Source: Mycteria americana
Lineage: Eukaryota; Chordata; Aves; Ciconiiformes; Ciconiidae
Direction of reading: 5' to 3'
Assembly: GCF_035582795.1 (NCBI RefSeq)
Contig: NC_134368.1
Span: forward strand, 41,965,501-42,029,500
DNA length: 64,000 nt
A program made the translations under genes and the position numbers. Below are positions 1 to 13,500 of this stretch, in pieces. Numbering within the stretch: position 1 is the stretch's first letter; every line of letters starts with the position of its first letter. The notes beneath the pieces are model-generated. The model ran no database searches. It was not told the origin of the DNA and saw nothing but the letters and a program-made list of their open reading frames with translations.

Positions 1-1228
1 TCTAGAAATGAATTATTGAACTTCCCCTGAATGGAAACTTATGTAGATAACTGCTTCACCAGCCAGTTGAACCTGTCTTTTGTCTACTTCCATCTTGGTT
101 ATGCTTTTTTTCCTGTAATTTTTCTAATTTCTCCATTTTTCTCCCATAATCACTTGTTGCATCCATGGCTTGTTTCTTTCTGCTTATGTAGAACAGTTTC
201 CATTCATGTCTAACCTTTAACAGTTTTAAAGCCCCATTTTTAATTCCCTGTGCTAATAGAATATAAATAATTTCAAATACATGTGAGATCCTACCAGACC
301 AGGCCATAAGTGTTTCTTTCTTGAAAGTCAGCATCAGGAATCTGCAGATTCCTAGTATGATCACTTTAGTGATTTGTCATCATAGCAAAGGTTGAAAAAT
401 AAGATAGATCACCATGTATACACTACTTGTGATGGGATTAAGACAACATTCCCATACTGCATTAGTATGATTTATTGTACTTTAATTTTCCCTCTTGGTA
501 GATACTGATGGTTACTGAAATTTGAGTTGTGGCATTCAGAAATCTTGATAACTGACTAACATTCAGGATCTGTTCTTTTTATTACCATCTGCAGCAAAGT
601 TTGACAAAAAATAACAAACACGGTGATAAGTGAGATAGAGAAACCTTATCATGAAGTTTTTGTGCTACTGTGCAAGAAAGCTTGAAAAGATATTTTGGGT
701 GCTCAGAAACAAGAATCTAAATCCTTAATGCATTATCATTGAAGTCATTACAGTTTGTCTTAATGTCAGTCACAGTCTAATTTTGTGCGGTACCCACTAC
801 TCAGGACATTTTTGTTTCTCCTTACATTTTATAGCACTTCATTGACTGTAAATAAGCTATTTTTATTTATTTTTAAAGGAACTCTGAAGATAATAATTCC
901 AAATGTTCTGATGGTTAAGGCTTCTTAACTTGCATAGGACATAATGTTTGGTACTGTTTGCAGAAGCTTAGTGTTAATTTTGTAACTCTTCAAGCATAGA
1001 AATTTTTTAAAAACTAGGGGTTTTATGTTTTTTTTTTTTCAGTATTTATTCAGTTGCTCCATTGGAGACAGATTACATAGTCAGCATAACTTTGACAAAA
1101 CTCACTTTTTTTCCTATTCAGATCAGTCCTACAATTTTATTTTTCCAGTGTGTGCTGAGTCTGTCTTACAAATATTTATAAATAGCTGTCAACATTTAAT
1201 TTGGATTTTATGTCCAGCAGGCTCGCAG
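1..1228 (+). other. FBXO8: FBXO8 upstream intron (partial) and possible 5' leader bases
   Basis: AT-rich DNA with no CpG island and no coding similarity. It is read as the 3' part of the intron between the non-coding first exon (outside the window) and coding exon 1. In human, FBXO8 starts next to CEP44 from a shared promoter, so the FBXO8 promoter and CEP44 are expected to the left. The small open frames at 31-213 and 56-364 show no family resemblance. Confidence 0.75.
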
Positions 1229-1557
1229 ATGGGTCAGGGACTCTGGAGAGTTGCTAGGAACCAACAACTGCAACACCAAGGATACAGTGGACAAGGCTAT
1301 CTTACCAGAGAACATGGTAGGAGGATAGCTACTAACAATGTTTCCAATACAAGCCATCGCAAACAAGCCCAAGGAGGCATTGACATCTACCACCTGTTGA
1401 AGACAAGAAAATCTAAAGAACAAGAAGGATTCATTAACCTGGAAATGCTGCCACCAGAGCTTAGTTTTACCATTTTGTCATACCTGAATGCAACTGATCT
1501 CTGTCTAGCTTCATGTGTCTGGCAGGATCTTGCTAATGATGAGCTTCTCTGGCAAGG
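1229..1557 (+). CDS. FBXO8: FBXO8 coding exon 1 (start codon, N-terminal arm and F-box)
   Basis: Encodes residues 1-109 and two bases of Gly110. The ATG at 1229 is chosen because MGQGLWR is the conserved FBXO8 start. The open frame continues upstream to 1025, but that stretch is T-rich intron-like DNA without family similarity. Two AGs, ending at 1220 and 1228, could both serve as acceptor, and either choice changes only the 5' leader. The donor is GTAAGC at 1558. A hydrophilic arm precedes the F-box from about residue 68. This arm is the most variable part of the protein compared with human. Confidence 0.96.
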
Positions 1558-4500
1558 GTAAGCAAAAAAAAAAAAAAAAGTGTCAGCTGGACATAGTAAA
1601 AATAATTATTAGATTTTAAATTTGTCTCAACATGTGCTTTTTGTCATTCTAACCTTCACAAAGGTTTCCTGAGTTAAATGAGGTTTGACATAGGGGAAAC
1701 GTGAATATAGTTTAAAAATGTGTTATTCTGGATTTCTAATTCAGGTATTAGTGGAGATTACTACATACACAAGTGTGCTTGGTACAAGTATACATGTGTA
1801 TTACTACACACCTGTTGTTTGATATAACATGGGGAAAAAAACAGGGACTTGTCTTCACTTCTGTATTAGCTCAAAGCACATCTCAAATGTTTGTATTATT
1901 ACTTCTCTGAACTTCAAACTAGTATCTAGCTTGAGCAAACAAGCCTATTTAGCTGAAGCTCCAGGTAGAAAGGGATGAGAACTCATCTTAGTAGATGAGT
2001 TCTACTTAGAGCAACTTAAGCGTATGTTTTTTGGAAGATGGTGAGGGAAGTGGGAGAGAAAAGGTCAGTTCTGCAAATGTGTCAAGTGGAAATTCTGCAG
2101 TCTAACAGTTGAAACACATTTATATAACATATGTAGAGTTTGTATGTCCAGGAAATAAATAAAGGAACATTCTATCAAATAAAATAGTATAAGATCAAAA
2201 TTTAATTAAAAATATTTTCTCTGATATTTGGTGTTTCACAACACTAGGAAAGACTCATGAAATCATACTTATCTTTAGAGTAGATGGTCAGCAGAACTTG
2301 AATCTTCTTTCACAACATATTCTTACCTCTTAAGTTAACAGACAGTAAGTAGTATTACTGTAATAGCCGGGTGGTTGTTCAGAGCCTGTTTCTTTTCTTT
2401 TCATTGTGCTCTACATCTCTTCTTTCCTTGTATATTTCTTTACCCCTCTGCATTTGAATTAAGCAGCTTCCTTTCCTATCATGCTTTATGAACTCAGCAA
2501 TAGGATAATGCAATTACAACTTCTTAGTCACATTTGTTCTGCTGTTGAGGGCTGTTGTCTTGGCAGGAAACAGGAATTCTAGTGAAGATCCTGCTAAGCT
2601 TCTAAGTTTATCTATATCAAATAGTTTGGCAGGTGAGTAAGTATGCATTGTATTGTACTTGGTTCTTGGTATCAAAACCACACTAAATACAAATAAATTC
2701 CTTGGACCAAAGCTTGAAGATACTAGAGCTTCTTAATTGTATGCAGTATATATTCTTAACATACGGGGTGGGGGGGGAATAGATATTTTCCTCGGAGTTC
2801 ATCCTGGGAAATAGCTCAATCATTTAGTGAAATCTTCCCAAATAGTACTCAGTTCAAAGTATGCACTTTGGTAGTGAAAATGTGTTCTGATGTAGCAAAT
2901 TAATAAAAATCTCAAATTGCATAATCTCTGTAGACATGTTAGTCTTAGTATTCCACCTGTATTGGATGTGTTTGAGTTTAGGCTTTGGCAAGTGCTGTGG
3001 ATGCAGTTCCAAACTCAGTCCAAATAAGTCCCGGGTTCCTGAACTGAAAACAACGTCTCTCCCATGTCCTCAAGTCCTCATGTCCTCATGACCTGCTGGG
3101 TCCTAAGTGTTGTGTCTAGTTATTTACAAAACAGATGTGTTGAAGCAGAGCTACTAATTCAATAAGGAATCTAGATAACAATTGGAGTGCCTAGAAAGTG
3201 AAAGTTCAAGGGAATTTCAGATAGTGTCATCAAGGAGACTGAGATGAGGGACAGAAACCAGTGAAACTGAGATATGGAGTCAGGGTGGGATAGAAGGGAA
3301 AGCAACTGAGAAGTGATGGAAGGTATAGAGGGATGGGACTGGATCAAATAATTAGGAGCGGTCAAGACTGGAAAAATGACAGTCAGATGGAAGAGGACAG
3401 ATGGGGAAAGCAGTGAGCTAATGGCATAATTTTGTGCAGATGTGGTGTCCCACTCACTGCACAACTGGGGCACAGGAAAAGAAACACAATTTTTTAAACT
3501 GTCATACTGCTGCAGGAGAACAACTTGTCACAGTTATCCAGTGTTCAGATACTAGGAGTGCCAGAGGTCTCAGCTGTGAGGATGTCGTTATGATGCCACC
3601 TGCTGGGACATGTTTTGAGATTGCACTCAAATATACCAAAACCTGTGTGAGAAGAAAACAATAATCTTATAAATGAAGACTTTAGCAACACACATGCAAA
3701 AGGCTTAATAACTGTTACAAGCAACCTATTTCTAACTTTTCGTATAGTTTGAGTATTTGGCTTTGCGGTGTTGATTACATTTTGCTTCTGTAAAATACAT
3801 GAAATACAGAAAAGAATTTTGATAATAGACTAATTCTATTTTCATAGGTTGTGCAAATCCACTTGGGGTCACTGTTCTATATACAATAAGAATCCACCTC
3901 TAGGATTTTCTTTTAGAAAATTGTATATGCAGCTAGATGAGGGCAGTCTCACCTTTAATGCCAACCCTGATGAGGTAAGTGAACTGTTGCTGACCGTAAT
4001 AAACAGTTAAAATAATTGTGATTGTTGTTTTATAATTATAGCCATATTAAAAGCCAAGTTTTAATAGGTGCTTGTTTTACTGTAGAAATGGTTAATACTA
4101 AGGTACAGCCCTATCCTGATCTTTATTTGCATATGGTACCTGTGCACATCATTTACATGGCTTGCCTCTTAAGTGATCTGTACAGCGGTCTGACCTATGG
4201 ATGCCAGAAATTCATAACCACGTATTGATTTAGGAATGAGGCAGAGATCCTAACTGAAGAGACAATGGTGAATTTAAAAAGGATAATAATACGCTTACAT
4301 AAATTAAAATGCTAAAATGCTTCTGCAGAGTATGAGTATGATCCTACTTCAGTTAAAGCAGGATGAGGTATAAAGTAACACCAATTACTTCTATGACTGT
4401 TATAGATTCTTGTAAGGGATTTTAAAATATTTCTCTGTCAAGGAGCAAATCTTGAAATATGATGAAAAAGATGTACTGCTAAACTATCCTAAAGATCAGT

Positions 4501-7500
4501 TTCATCTGATTTCTGTGGATGTTTGTTATGCACAAACATAATCTTTATAGTACATAATAACATATATTTATTTTCAAAAAATACCCCATGTCAACCTACA
4601 AGCTTTCCACTTATTAATTCATGTAACTGACTGAAAAAGTCAGTTTCTGCTTTTGCTCTGTCACCTTTCAAAGAAGAAAAGAGTTTGAGAGTAGGCAGCA
4701 TTTGCCTGGGAGATATGCAGTTAATGCCCAAGTGACAGAGAGAGTCTTTTGTGTACAAAACCAGACTCCTGCTTCATGTTTCCTAGGAAAAGAAGGTACT
4801 GAACAAAAAGTAGTATTAACTTCCTGCATGTATTTATACATACACAAGGAAGTGGTAATTGAATAAATCCAAAGTAGGAAAAGGACTAAGAGACATGAAA
4901 AGATATACTTCTAGGAGCCAATAGTTCACTCTGCTGGTATGATACAGAAAACATGAACTTGTGACCACGGTGTGAAATAAATAAAGCAGTCGTATGAATC
5001 ATTACAATAATGTGATTTTGTTTAAATTCTTGCTTTATCTCATATTCTGCTTGATAAAGAAACCCACTACTTTTATTAGTCACAAATTACAGTATTTTGT
5101 AATTTCTCTGGTAGAGCTCTGCCTTGAACTGTGATACGCAGTGCTGAGACGTCTTATCAGCACCTTGCCACTTGAGTGATTAGCATTGATTTTCAGCAGG
5201 CTTGTAGTGAATTTAGTAATAAATGTAAAGCTTTTCAAATGAAATGCAGTATTTAGGTAACTTAAATGTATTTTCAGGAATATATCAAGTTTTAATGGGT
5301 AACAGCTTTGTCCACCCAAATTTTTCTTTGTCTTTCAATTTGTTTTAACATAATTTTTCCCTTACTGTCTTAGTTTATAATATGCTGTTACATTCCAACC
5401 TAATTTAAAGTAATCTTGGTAGGTTTAAAGCATTTAGAGCCTTCATAAAAGGCACTGAATAAAAAAATTGTTATTTTTAAAGGAAATTAAGATCTACAAA
5501 TTAGAGCTACCTTATAGTATACCTAAATTAGGTATTAAATTTATTATGCTACACTTACTTCTTCTGGGTTCATTATGGTTACATTGTACAGTAGTCGTAC
5601 AGTCTGCTTCAGGCCTAGTGAGAGACGAGAACCTCATGATATCTCCTAAGGGCTTCTGTTCCTCTCTCCCTGTGGAGCACCATAGCCTGGTAGGAATCAT
5701 TCAGGGCCTGAGTTTCAGGAGAATTCACAAATACTATTGCTTTTATTGTTTACGACTGTGATATTGGCAGAATTATTATTATAAGGACACTGTGACTGGA
5801 ATACATGATATAACATTCCACTATTACAAATTGCGTCTCCGAATTTCCTGCCAAACTCTGCTTTACATTTGATAACAGACCTGATCAAATTACTATAAAA
5901 ATAGGAATACTTACAGCCACAGGAGCAAGATTCTCCAAAGGACACCGCCCATGTCATGAAAATGGGTAACCAGGCTCCACAGCAACAGCTCCAGAGCTAG
6001 CGGTGGCTCACGGGGTAGGGAAGAGCATCTACACACTTTGTGGTAGGATTCTCTGGTTAGCCATTGTTGTGTGCATGGTGTTGTGATATCTGCTGTAATT
6101 TAATGTATTGATTGTGTGCATGAGCTTGCATAATTCATAGCAGGTGGTCACATTCTGCTGAAAGGATGTGCCTAATCACATTACATGTAATCTGAAAAAA
6201 AAAAATCTCCAGTGCATGTTTGGTTTCTCATTATTTTTTTGTTTGTTGTTTTTTTGTTTTTTTCATATGGCAGCACCATTGTAGCCAAGATTTTGGAACT
6301 TGGTTTTTGTTTCTTTAGGGAGAGGGGGTGGTTTAGTGTTAGTAGTAACACTTGAATATGAATATTACATTGTTTAATCTGCCTATATGGTCTCTGCTGT
6401 ATTTTATTCTAAGTGTATGTGAAATGTTTCTCATGCAGTGCTCATTTCATATCTCATATGCTTATGACTCAGAATTTGTAAGCAACCAGAAGTTATTTCC
6501 CACTGTTTTGTATACTGTTTCTAACTCCCCACAAAATATTTTGTCAAGTTTATTACATGGAGCTATGCTATGTAGTTAAAATTGGAACTGAAGGTGGAAA
6601 AGAGAATCTTTGGTCAGGAAAGAAGATCTAATTTTTGTTTCATTCTTAATGATAATGATTCTAACTTATTCTGTTTAATAGCATTTATTTTTTATGGAGA
6701 TTTTTTCTATTGGAATCTGGACTGCACCGAAACTCTCAGACTTTAATGAGGTCAGGATTTCCTCTATGTAGCATAATAACAATAAAGTGCAGTAAGACAA
6801 TGCTTATACTAAGCCTGGCTTTCCACTCTTCTGATTGCCTCATTCATTACCAACTGCCCTTAGTTTTTGCCAGGGACATCAGTTGTCTGGCCTTTTCTTG
6901 ATTATAAATTAATTGTTAGTCACTTGCATAAAGCTCCCTTACCTGACTTTTGATTACAGATAGTCTAGAAGATGGAATATTTACTGTGCTCTATATTTCT
7001 AACCAAATTTTTTGAAAACTTGTCCTATTTCATAGTGATGTACTAAGCAAGCCAATTTTGAGATGCATTTTTGATTTATCTGTCCTAAGAATATTAAAAG
7101 TATGTGTATGTTGTAGAGGGAAGAAGTTCTTTTGTGTGATTTATCTAAAAAGTTGGAATGGATCAGACAGCTGAAACATTTTGAAAACTACATTAAAGTT
7201 AGAGAACTTTAATATTGTAAATTATTATTTATGGATTCTGTGTAACATGAAAAATTTTTCTACGTTCTACTTGTGATTTCTGCCATCATAAATGTGTATC
7301 ACTGAGACTGTATTTTAAAGACATACAGTGAAAGATACACTGTTTCAAATGTATGTTGTATATTGTGTCCACATTTGTAACTTGATTTGTAACTTAGGAA
7401 AAGAATCTTAAAAACTGCTGCTAGAAAATATAACATCAGTACCATGCATTTTGTTCCAGAAGACGCACCACGACATATAGTAAGATATTGCATTTCCCTA

Positions 7501-10500
7501 GAAAAATGGGAATAATAATACCATACATGTCTAATTATTATTTACTAATAATGGTAGTGTTACCTAGAAGCCCCAATTAGAAATTGAGGCCCTACTATGC
7601 CAGAAACTGTGTATACAGAACAAAATGACAGTCACTGCCCCCAAAGAATTTATCTAAATAATTAAGCTAGTATTTAAACTTGAATTCCTGTATGTCTTCA
7701 GCTTTTATTTAAGAAGGTTTAATTTGGTTGGTGATCAAAATTGGGTTTTTTTTACTATAGTACAGACTAGAAAGAAATCAGCATTTTCTGTTGATACTTA
7801 TGTAATCCTACCAAAATGTAAAAGCATATAACTCACAGAATTATAAATCACCTAAAAATGTTAATATGCTACTAGTGATTTCCTTAGTCACCTTTTAAAA
7901 CTATTTAAGCTAAACAAATATAGCATGTGTACAACCATTTATGTGACATTTGAAATTTCAAATATTAAGTGAAATTTGTCTTCATTCACAAATACATTTG
8001 TCATATATTTTCCTGCACTACTTTTAAATGCACATTAGGTAAAAAGCTTCATTGTCTCCCAGCTCTGACTTTGCAAACAATTCCATTTAAATATTATACA
8101 TGACTTCTCTTTTTATGTGTAGAAAAATACTGATTCCAAAATTTCTATGCCATTGACTTAGAATATGTCTGGTTTGTTTTGTATGCATATCTAAACAGAG
8201 ATGTCAAAGGCAACTACAAAAGTTTTAATGTTGATGGCTGTACTGAAATGTTCTGAAAGTACTCTTAGCAGAGAAGAAAATCAATGCAGAAATGAAACCA
8301 ATGCTGAAAAAGAAAGCTTTTCAATTTTAGATATCCTGTATGGACATAAATGAGTGGAAGGGCTCTTGGGAACAGGTAGAAAGCAAGCTAGGAGTGTCAG
8401 TGCTGTAACAGAACAGGTTGGTAAAACAAGCGTGGTGTGACTGGAAAAAAAGGAGCAACTGTAAAAAATGACATACTGAAATACAACAAATGGCTTTTGT
8501 TGTTACTATTAGTCTATAGTTATGATTGTTATTTGCATACATAATTTAGATCAACACTTTCATACATTAAGATTTTATCCAGAGCTGTCTGAAATTCAGT
8601 GGTAACATTCTTGCCACAAAGACAAGGTATCCTTAGGGCATCTTTCCTAATTCTCTAACGCTAAGAACATTATAGTGACAAGCGGGCTCCTCATGTAAGT
8701 TAGGCAGACACAGAGCTACTGGAAGTCTTGGCTGTTGTACTGTTCACCTGACTACTTTTCCACTAAATCAGAATTAGAAGAACATACTGTGTGTGCTCAT
8801 CCTGCAGTCTTTCCTAAGTGTTAAAAAGACCTCTTCAGAGCTGGTAGATAGTGGCACAGATCTGCCTACCTGACTTCAGTCAAATGTTTCCTAAAAGAAT
8901 CACCAGATGACTGATAAATAATCTTAGCATAGATTTTAATAGTGTGTGGAACTACTTATTTCAGCTAGTATACCTGCCACAAGTGACCATTTTAGCTACC
9001 AAAAGTGATTTATTTGAAGTGTGGGTTCTGAGAGGGATTCCAGGCAGTGTTTACAGTGTTACAAAAAGCAGATTCAATGACATGCCGTAAATCTTGTAAA
9101 TAAATTTCATTTGCTCTGAGCCAAAATTTAAGAACTTTAAAGAGAAATCAGGTTTCTATTGTTGAAAAGTATTTGTGGTTGCTTAGGAAGAAATAAAAAG
9201 CAACTAAAATGATGGCATGTGCTGAAGTATATTTTATTTATACCCTGTTTATTTGTGAAGGAGATGAGGAAAATGAATAACAAGACTGCAGAGAAAGATA
9301 TTGTCAAACATTATATGTGGTGGGGGGAGAGAGAGGGAATTAGAGACAGGGAATAAAAATGCTTTGCAAAGTCTTGGTAGCCTATCAGGTAAAGATCCTA
9401 CAATGAGTTGAAATCTAGTGCATGAAAGAAATTACGGCATTTACTGTCACAGAGAAACCAACCCATTGTCTGTCTTAAAGAAGGTGTTATTTTCATCCTG
9501 CCTCATCTATGACGTGCCAGGTATTTTCTGGATATGTTGCAGAAGTGTTTGTTAAAAAATTGCAGCAGGAATACTACTGAGAGTTCCTCACCAGGCTTCA
9601 GTTTGTATTACCTTAAGCAAATACGTGTTACTGAAGCAAATGCATAAGTCTCATTAAGTCAGGATATATGTAAAGGAGATGTTCTGCTGCTAGTCTTGTA
9701 TAAATTGCCAAAATGTTTGAGGAATTAATATGCAACTGATGTTTATTTTGATCTCCCATTTTTAGTTTCTTATTTAGCTCTAATTCAAGAAAGTACTTAA
9801 CTTTATGTTGTCCATCTATATTATGGACAAACTTAAATAAGATCTGATTTGGACTTAAATGCAAGCTTGTAGTGCAGTACGTTTCATTATGGTCCCAAAT
9901 AAAGATTCTTCTTAAAATCAGGGCCTAAAATTGCTAGGATTTTTTTTTTGTCTTACCTGTATAAAACCTTTATATTTTTATTTATTTTATAAACTATTAT
10001 TTTTAAAAAAAGTATGCTGATTAACTGCTATTTTCTATAAATATATAAGCAAAAATTATGGACTGGTAAAAACAGCTAGATAATATTACAGGTATTTGTT
10101 GCCTTTTCACTTGTGTTACTGATATCTTAAGCATATATTCTAATTCCTTTTTTGCTTGATATAACTGAGACCTTGCTTTACTAATCCACTTCCTAAAACA
10201 ACTTTCCAAACCTGCACTCAGTCCTTTATTTCTTTTTTAAGCAAAATTGAAGAGCACTGGGAAGTTAGTTTATACGCTGAATGACAGGTTGCCCCTACAT
10301 CTTTATAGATGTAATGTAAACTAAAAGGGGCAGACTTACAAAATATTGTCAAGTCTGATATCAGAAGATTTATGAAAAAAGATTTCAGAAGTATTTTAAA
10401 GGTGATTTAGGTTGTGGCCTTGGTACATTATCCTATGCAGAAATGCATTGTCCTACGCATTTTACATTATTTCAACGTTATGGTATAGTCAAGAGATACT

Positions 10501-13500
10501 GTACTTAAGTATTGTAACACTTCTTTGTAACAAATGCTCAGAACCACTCCCAGCCCCTGCCAAGGTGAATTGAAACTAGTTGGTTAGTTATTCTCAGGTT
10601 TAGATTTTTTTTAATTTAAAAATGGGAATGTTTTTAAAATCCATTAGGTTGGATTTGATTTCTGAGATCATAAGGAAAATAGTTTCATGCTTTGGGATAT
10701 TTCAATGAACAGAAAGAATCCAGAATACCACTGAAATATTTTTAAATTACATTTGGCATGTGTATTCTATAAGAAATGTGTGCTTGGCAAAGTGTGGAAA
10801 ATTCTGGAAATCATAATATGAATATAAAATATACACAATTGTCCTATCTTTTTAAACTTTTTTTTATGTTAGGCACAGTGTTCTTATGTGTATGCATATG
10901 TTGATATTTACTTATGCTTTGAAATCAGCGTGCTTGTGTTTATTTGCATTATTACACATTTAAACAAATGCATTTAATGCATCTATTTGAATGTGATACA
11001 TCATATACATGTGAGATCATTAATGTTTTAATGAAAGATATTAAAGACTAAACACATTATGGCTAAGATTTTCTTATTTACAAAAGTTATGAAATTAAAA
11101 GTTATGGTCCCCGCAGCATTTTAAATACAAGTATAAAAGTGTGAAAACCAAAATACTGGTCTACACTGTAAAGAAATTATTAAAGAACCATCATGCTCGT
11201 TATGGGGTTCATAACTTTAAATTTCCTACTGTGAGCATATGTAAAATCTCAACCATAACAATAAATTGTTTCTTTGCATTTGATTTATAATTTTAGAGTG
11301 TATTGTGCATGTTGAAATGTGATTTAGAGGAAGAGGAATCATTCTGAAAAACAAACCAACTAATTAGTAGGATTATGTTCCTACATTGCCACGTACAATA
11401 CTTGTTGCTAAACACATTATGAAGATTAAACATATTTATACGTACATGTATTTTATCTCAGGGAGTCAACTACTTTATGTCCAAGGGCATACTAGATGAT
11501 TCGCCAAAAGAAATAGCTAAGTTTATCTTTTGCACAAGAACACTAAATTGGAAGAAGCTGAGAATCTACCTTGATGAAAGGTAATTTGAATTTCTCTTGA
11601 GACATTTCCTATCATTTTCAATGTACGGCACCATTCAACAATATTTTTCTTGTATTTATGTAATCTTAAAGATGTAAAAATGCAAGAGAATGCAACTAAG
11701 TAATGCTGCTGCTAAATCTGAACAGTTATTCAGTTCCAGTATTTATGTGACAATAACACTTTATAAGATCCCCTGAAAATACCACCTATAACTAGTAAAT
11801 CTCACATCCTGTGCTTTTTCTGCATTTTTGCAGTTTTGGGCATAACTCGTTTTGAAGTTATAGTGAGCACTTAAACTGCACAGGATAATCTTTGTGCTGT
11901 ATAACATTCAGATTTTATAGATATTTTGCTGCTTTCTTTGAGTTAAGGTTTCTTTTTTTCCTATCTAGTATGGGTGTTAATCAGAAAAAGCAGTTATCAC
12001 TTTGCCAAGTGATGATAGCTTTTTAACTGATGTTGAATCATCTAACCATTATTTGGTTGTCTGATATTTCTCAAATGGAAGTCACACCCGCCTCCTAAGA
12101 TGCAATAGAGCATCCTCTTGGAGACAGCATGGGCTGCAGTAGGGAACACTCTCCCTGCTGTAGCATGCTCTCCTACCTCCACAATGCTTTCTCTTGCCCT
12201 CCAGGATACCTTCAGGTTGGGGTAGTGCAATATCAGGAAAGAGGAGCACCAACACGTTCAAGTGAAGTTGAAAGAGGAGGAGAATAATAACTGGACCTTA
12301 AATAGGAAGAGCAGAGGGACAGCAGCGCTTCTAGCAGGAATCCTCTCCTGCTTCTCATCCTCCTCAGCCTGTACCACTAAAGGAATAAAAGGAGTCATTC
12401 TGTAGTGTTATCACCACTGACAGTCCTGTACTGTAAAACTTTAGATTATCATTTTTTTTGGCAATAGAAAAAAAAATACAAAACTGTTTAACGGATGAGA
12501 TTGCAAGTTAATATTGGCAACCCCTACTGCCACTCATCTTCCCTTTGTAAACAGTGTAATCAGGCACTAAAAATAAAAACTAGTTTTCTAAATGTTGAAA
12601 CTCCCCTCTTAGTAGTGAAATGTTTAATAGAAAGAGAAACATACGAGAATATTCTTTGGTTCACTTCAAATTTGCTTCCAAATTTCCTTCAGATGTCTTT
12701 TGCACATCTGTTAATGTAGGCTAGTCTGAATCCTTTAGACGTTTCTGTGTTCGGTGGACAATGCTTGAGAGCATTGCATCCTGATGGACTTAGACTTTAA
12801 AGGGGTTCCGTGAGCAAATTTTATCTAACTTAAGCCTGGTTTTAACAAGTCAGTCCTGCAACAGCTTCTGTAGAACCTGTAGACAGCTTCTACTTAGGCA
12901 CCAAAATGTGTGACACACGTGAATCTATTCCCTTTACTGTCTTTTTTAATGGCTTTGTCAGGCAGTTTAAAGGAAGAGAAGCCTCTATGTAGACTATGAT
13001 TGAATATGCATATAAAGAAACTTAGAATTCTGATTAATGTGTATTTTTATAGTATTTGGCTACTATTGTGTCTGAAGAACATGTGTTTATATTATCTTTG
13101 TGCTGTTAGTGATAATTGTTGTTCAGCAAAAAACAAAGCTCAAACTATTTTAAAGCTTTCACTTTTATTTTTAAAACCTACATTTTCATATTTATAAACA
13201 GTTAAAAGAAACTTCTCTAATTATGTGGGATTTTTTTCTACCAGGCGAGATGTTTTGGATGACCTTGTGACGCTGCACAACTTCAGAAATCAGTTCTTGC
13301 CAAATGCACTGAGAGAGTTCTTCAGACACATTCATGCTCCTGAGGAGCGCGGGGAGTACCTTGAGACTCTCATAACAAAGTTCTCTCACAGATTCTGTGC
13401 TTGTAACCCTGATTTGATGAGAGAGCTTGGCCTTAGCCCTGGTAAGCAAAAAAGAGCTTTGATTCAGTGGATCAGTCTTCATATTTCTGGATGATGCTAC

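Noticed and set aside
1025-1228. In-frame extension of the first FBXO8 coding exon upstream of its ATG.
   Set aside because: The extension starts in a T run and reads Phe/Ser/Ile-rich intron-like sequence. FBXO8 proteins start at MGQGLWR.
13192-13482. Minus-strand frame of 96 codons over FBXO8 coding exon 4.
   Set aside because: Shadow of the conserved coding exon on the + strand.
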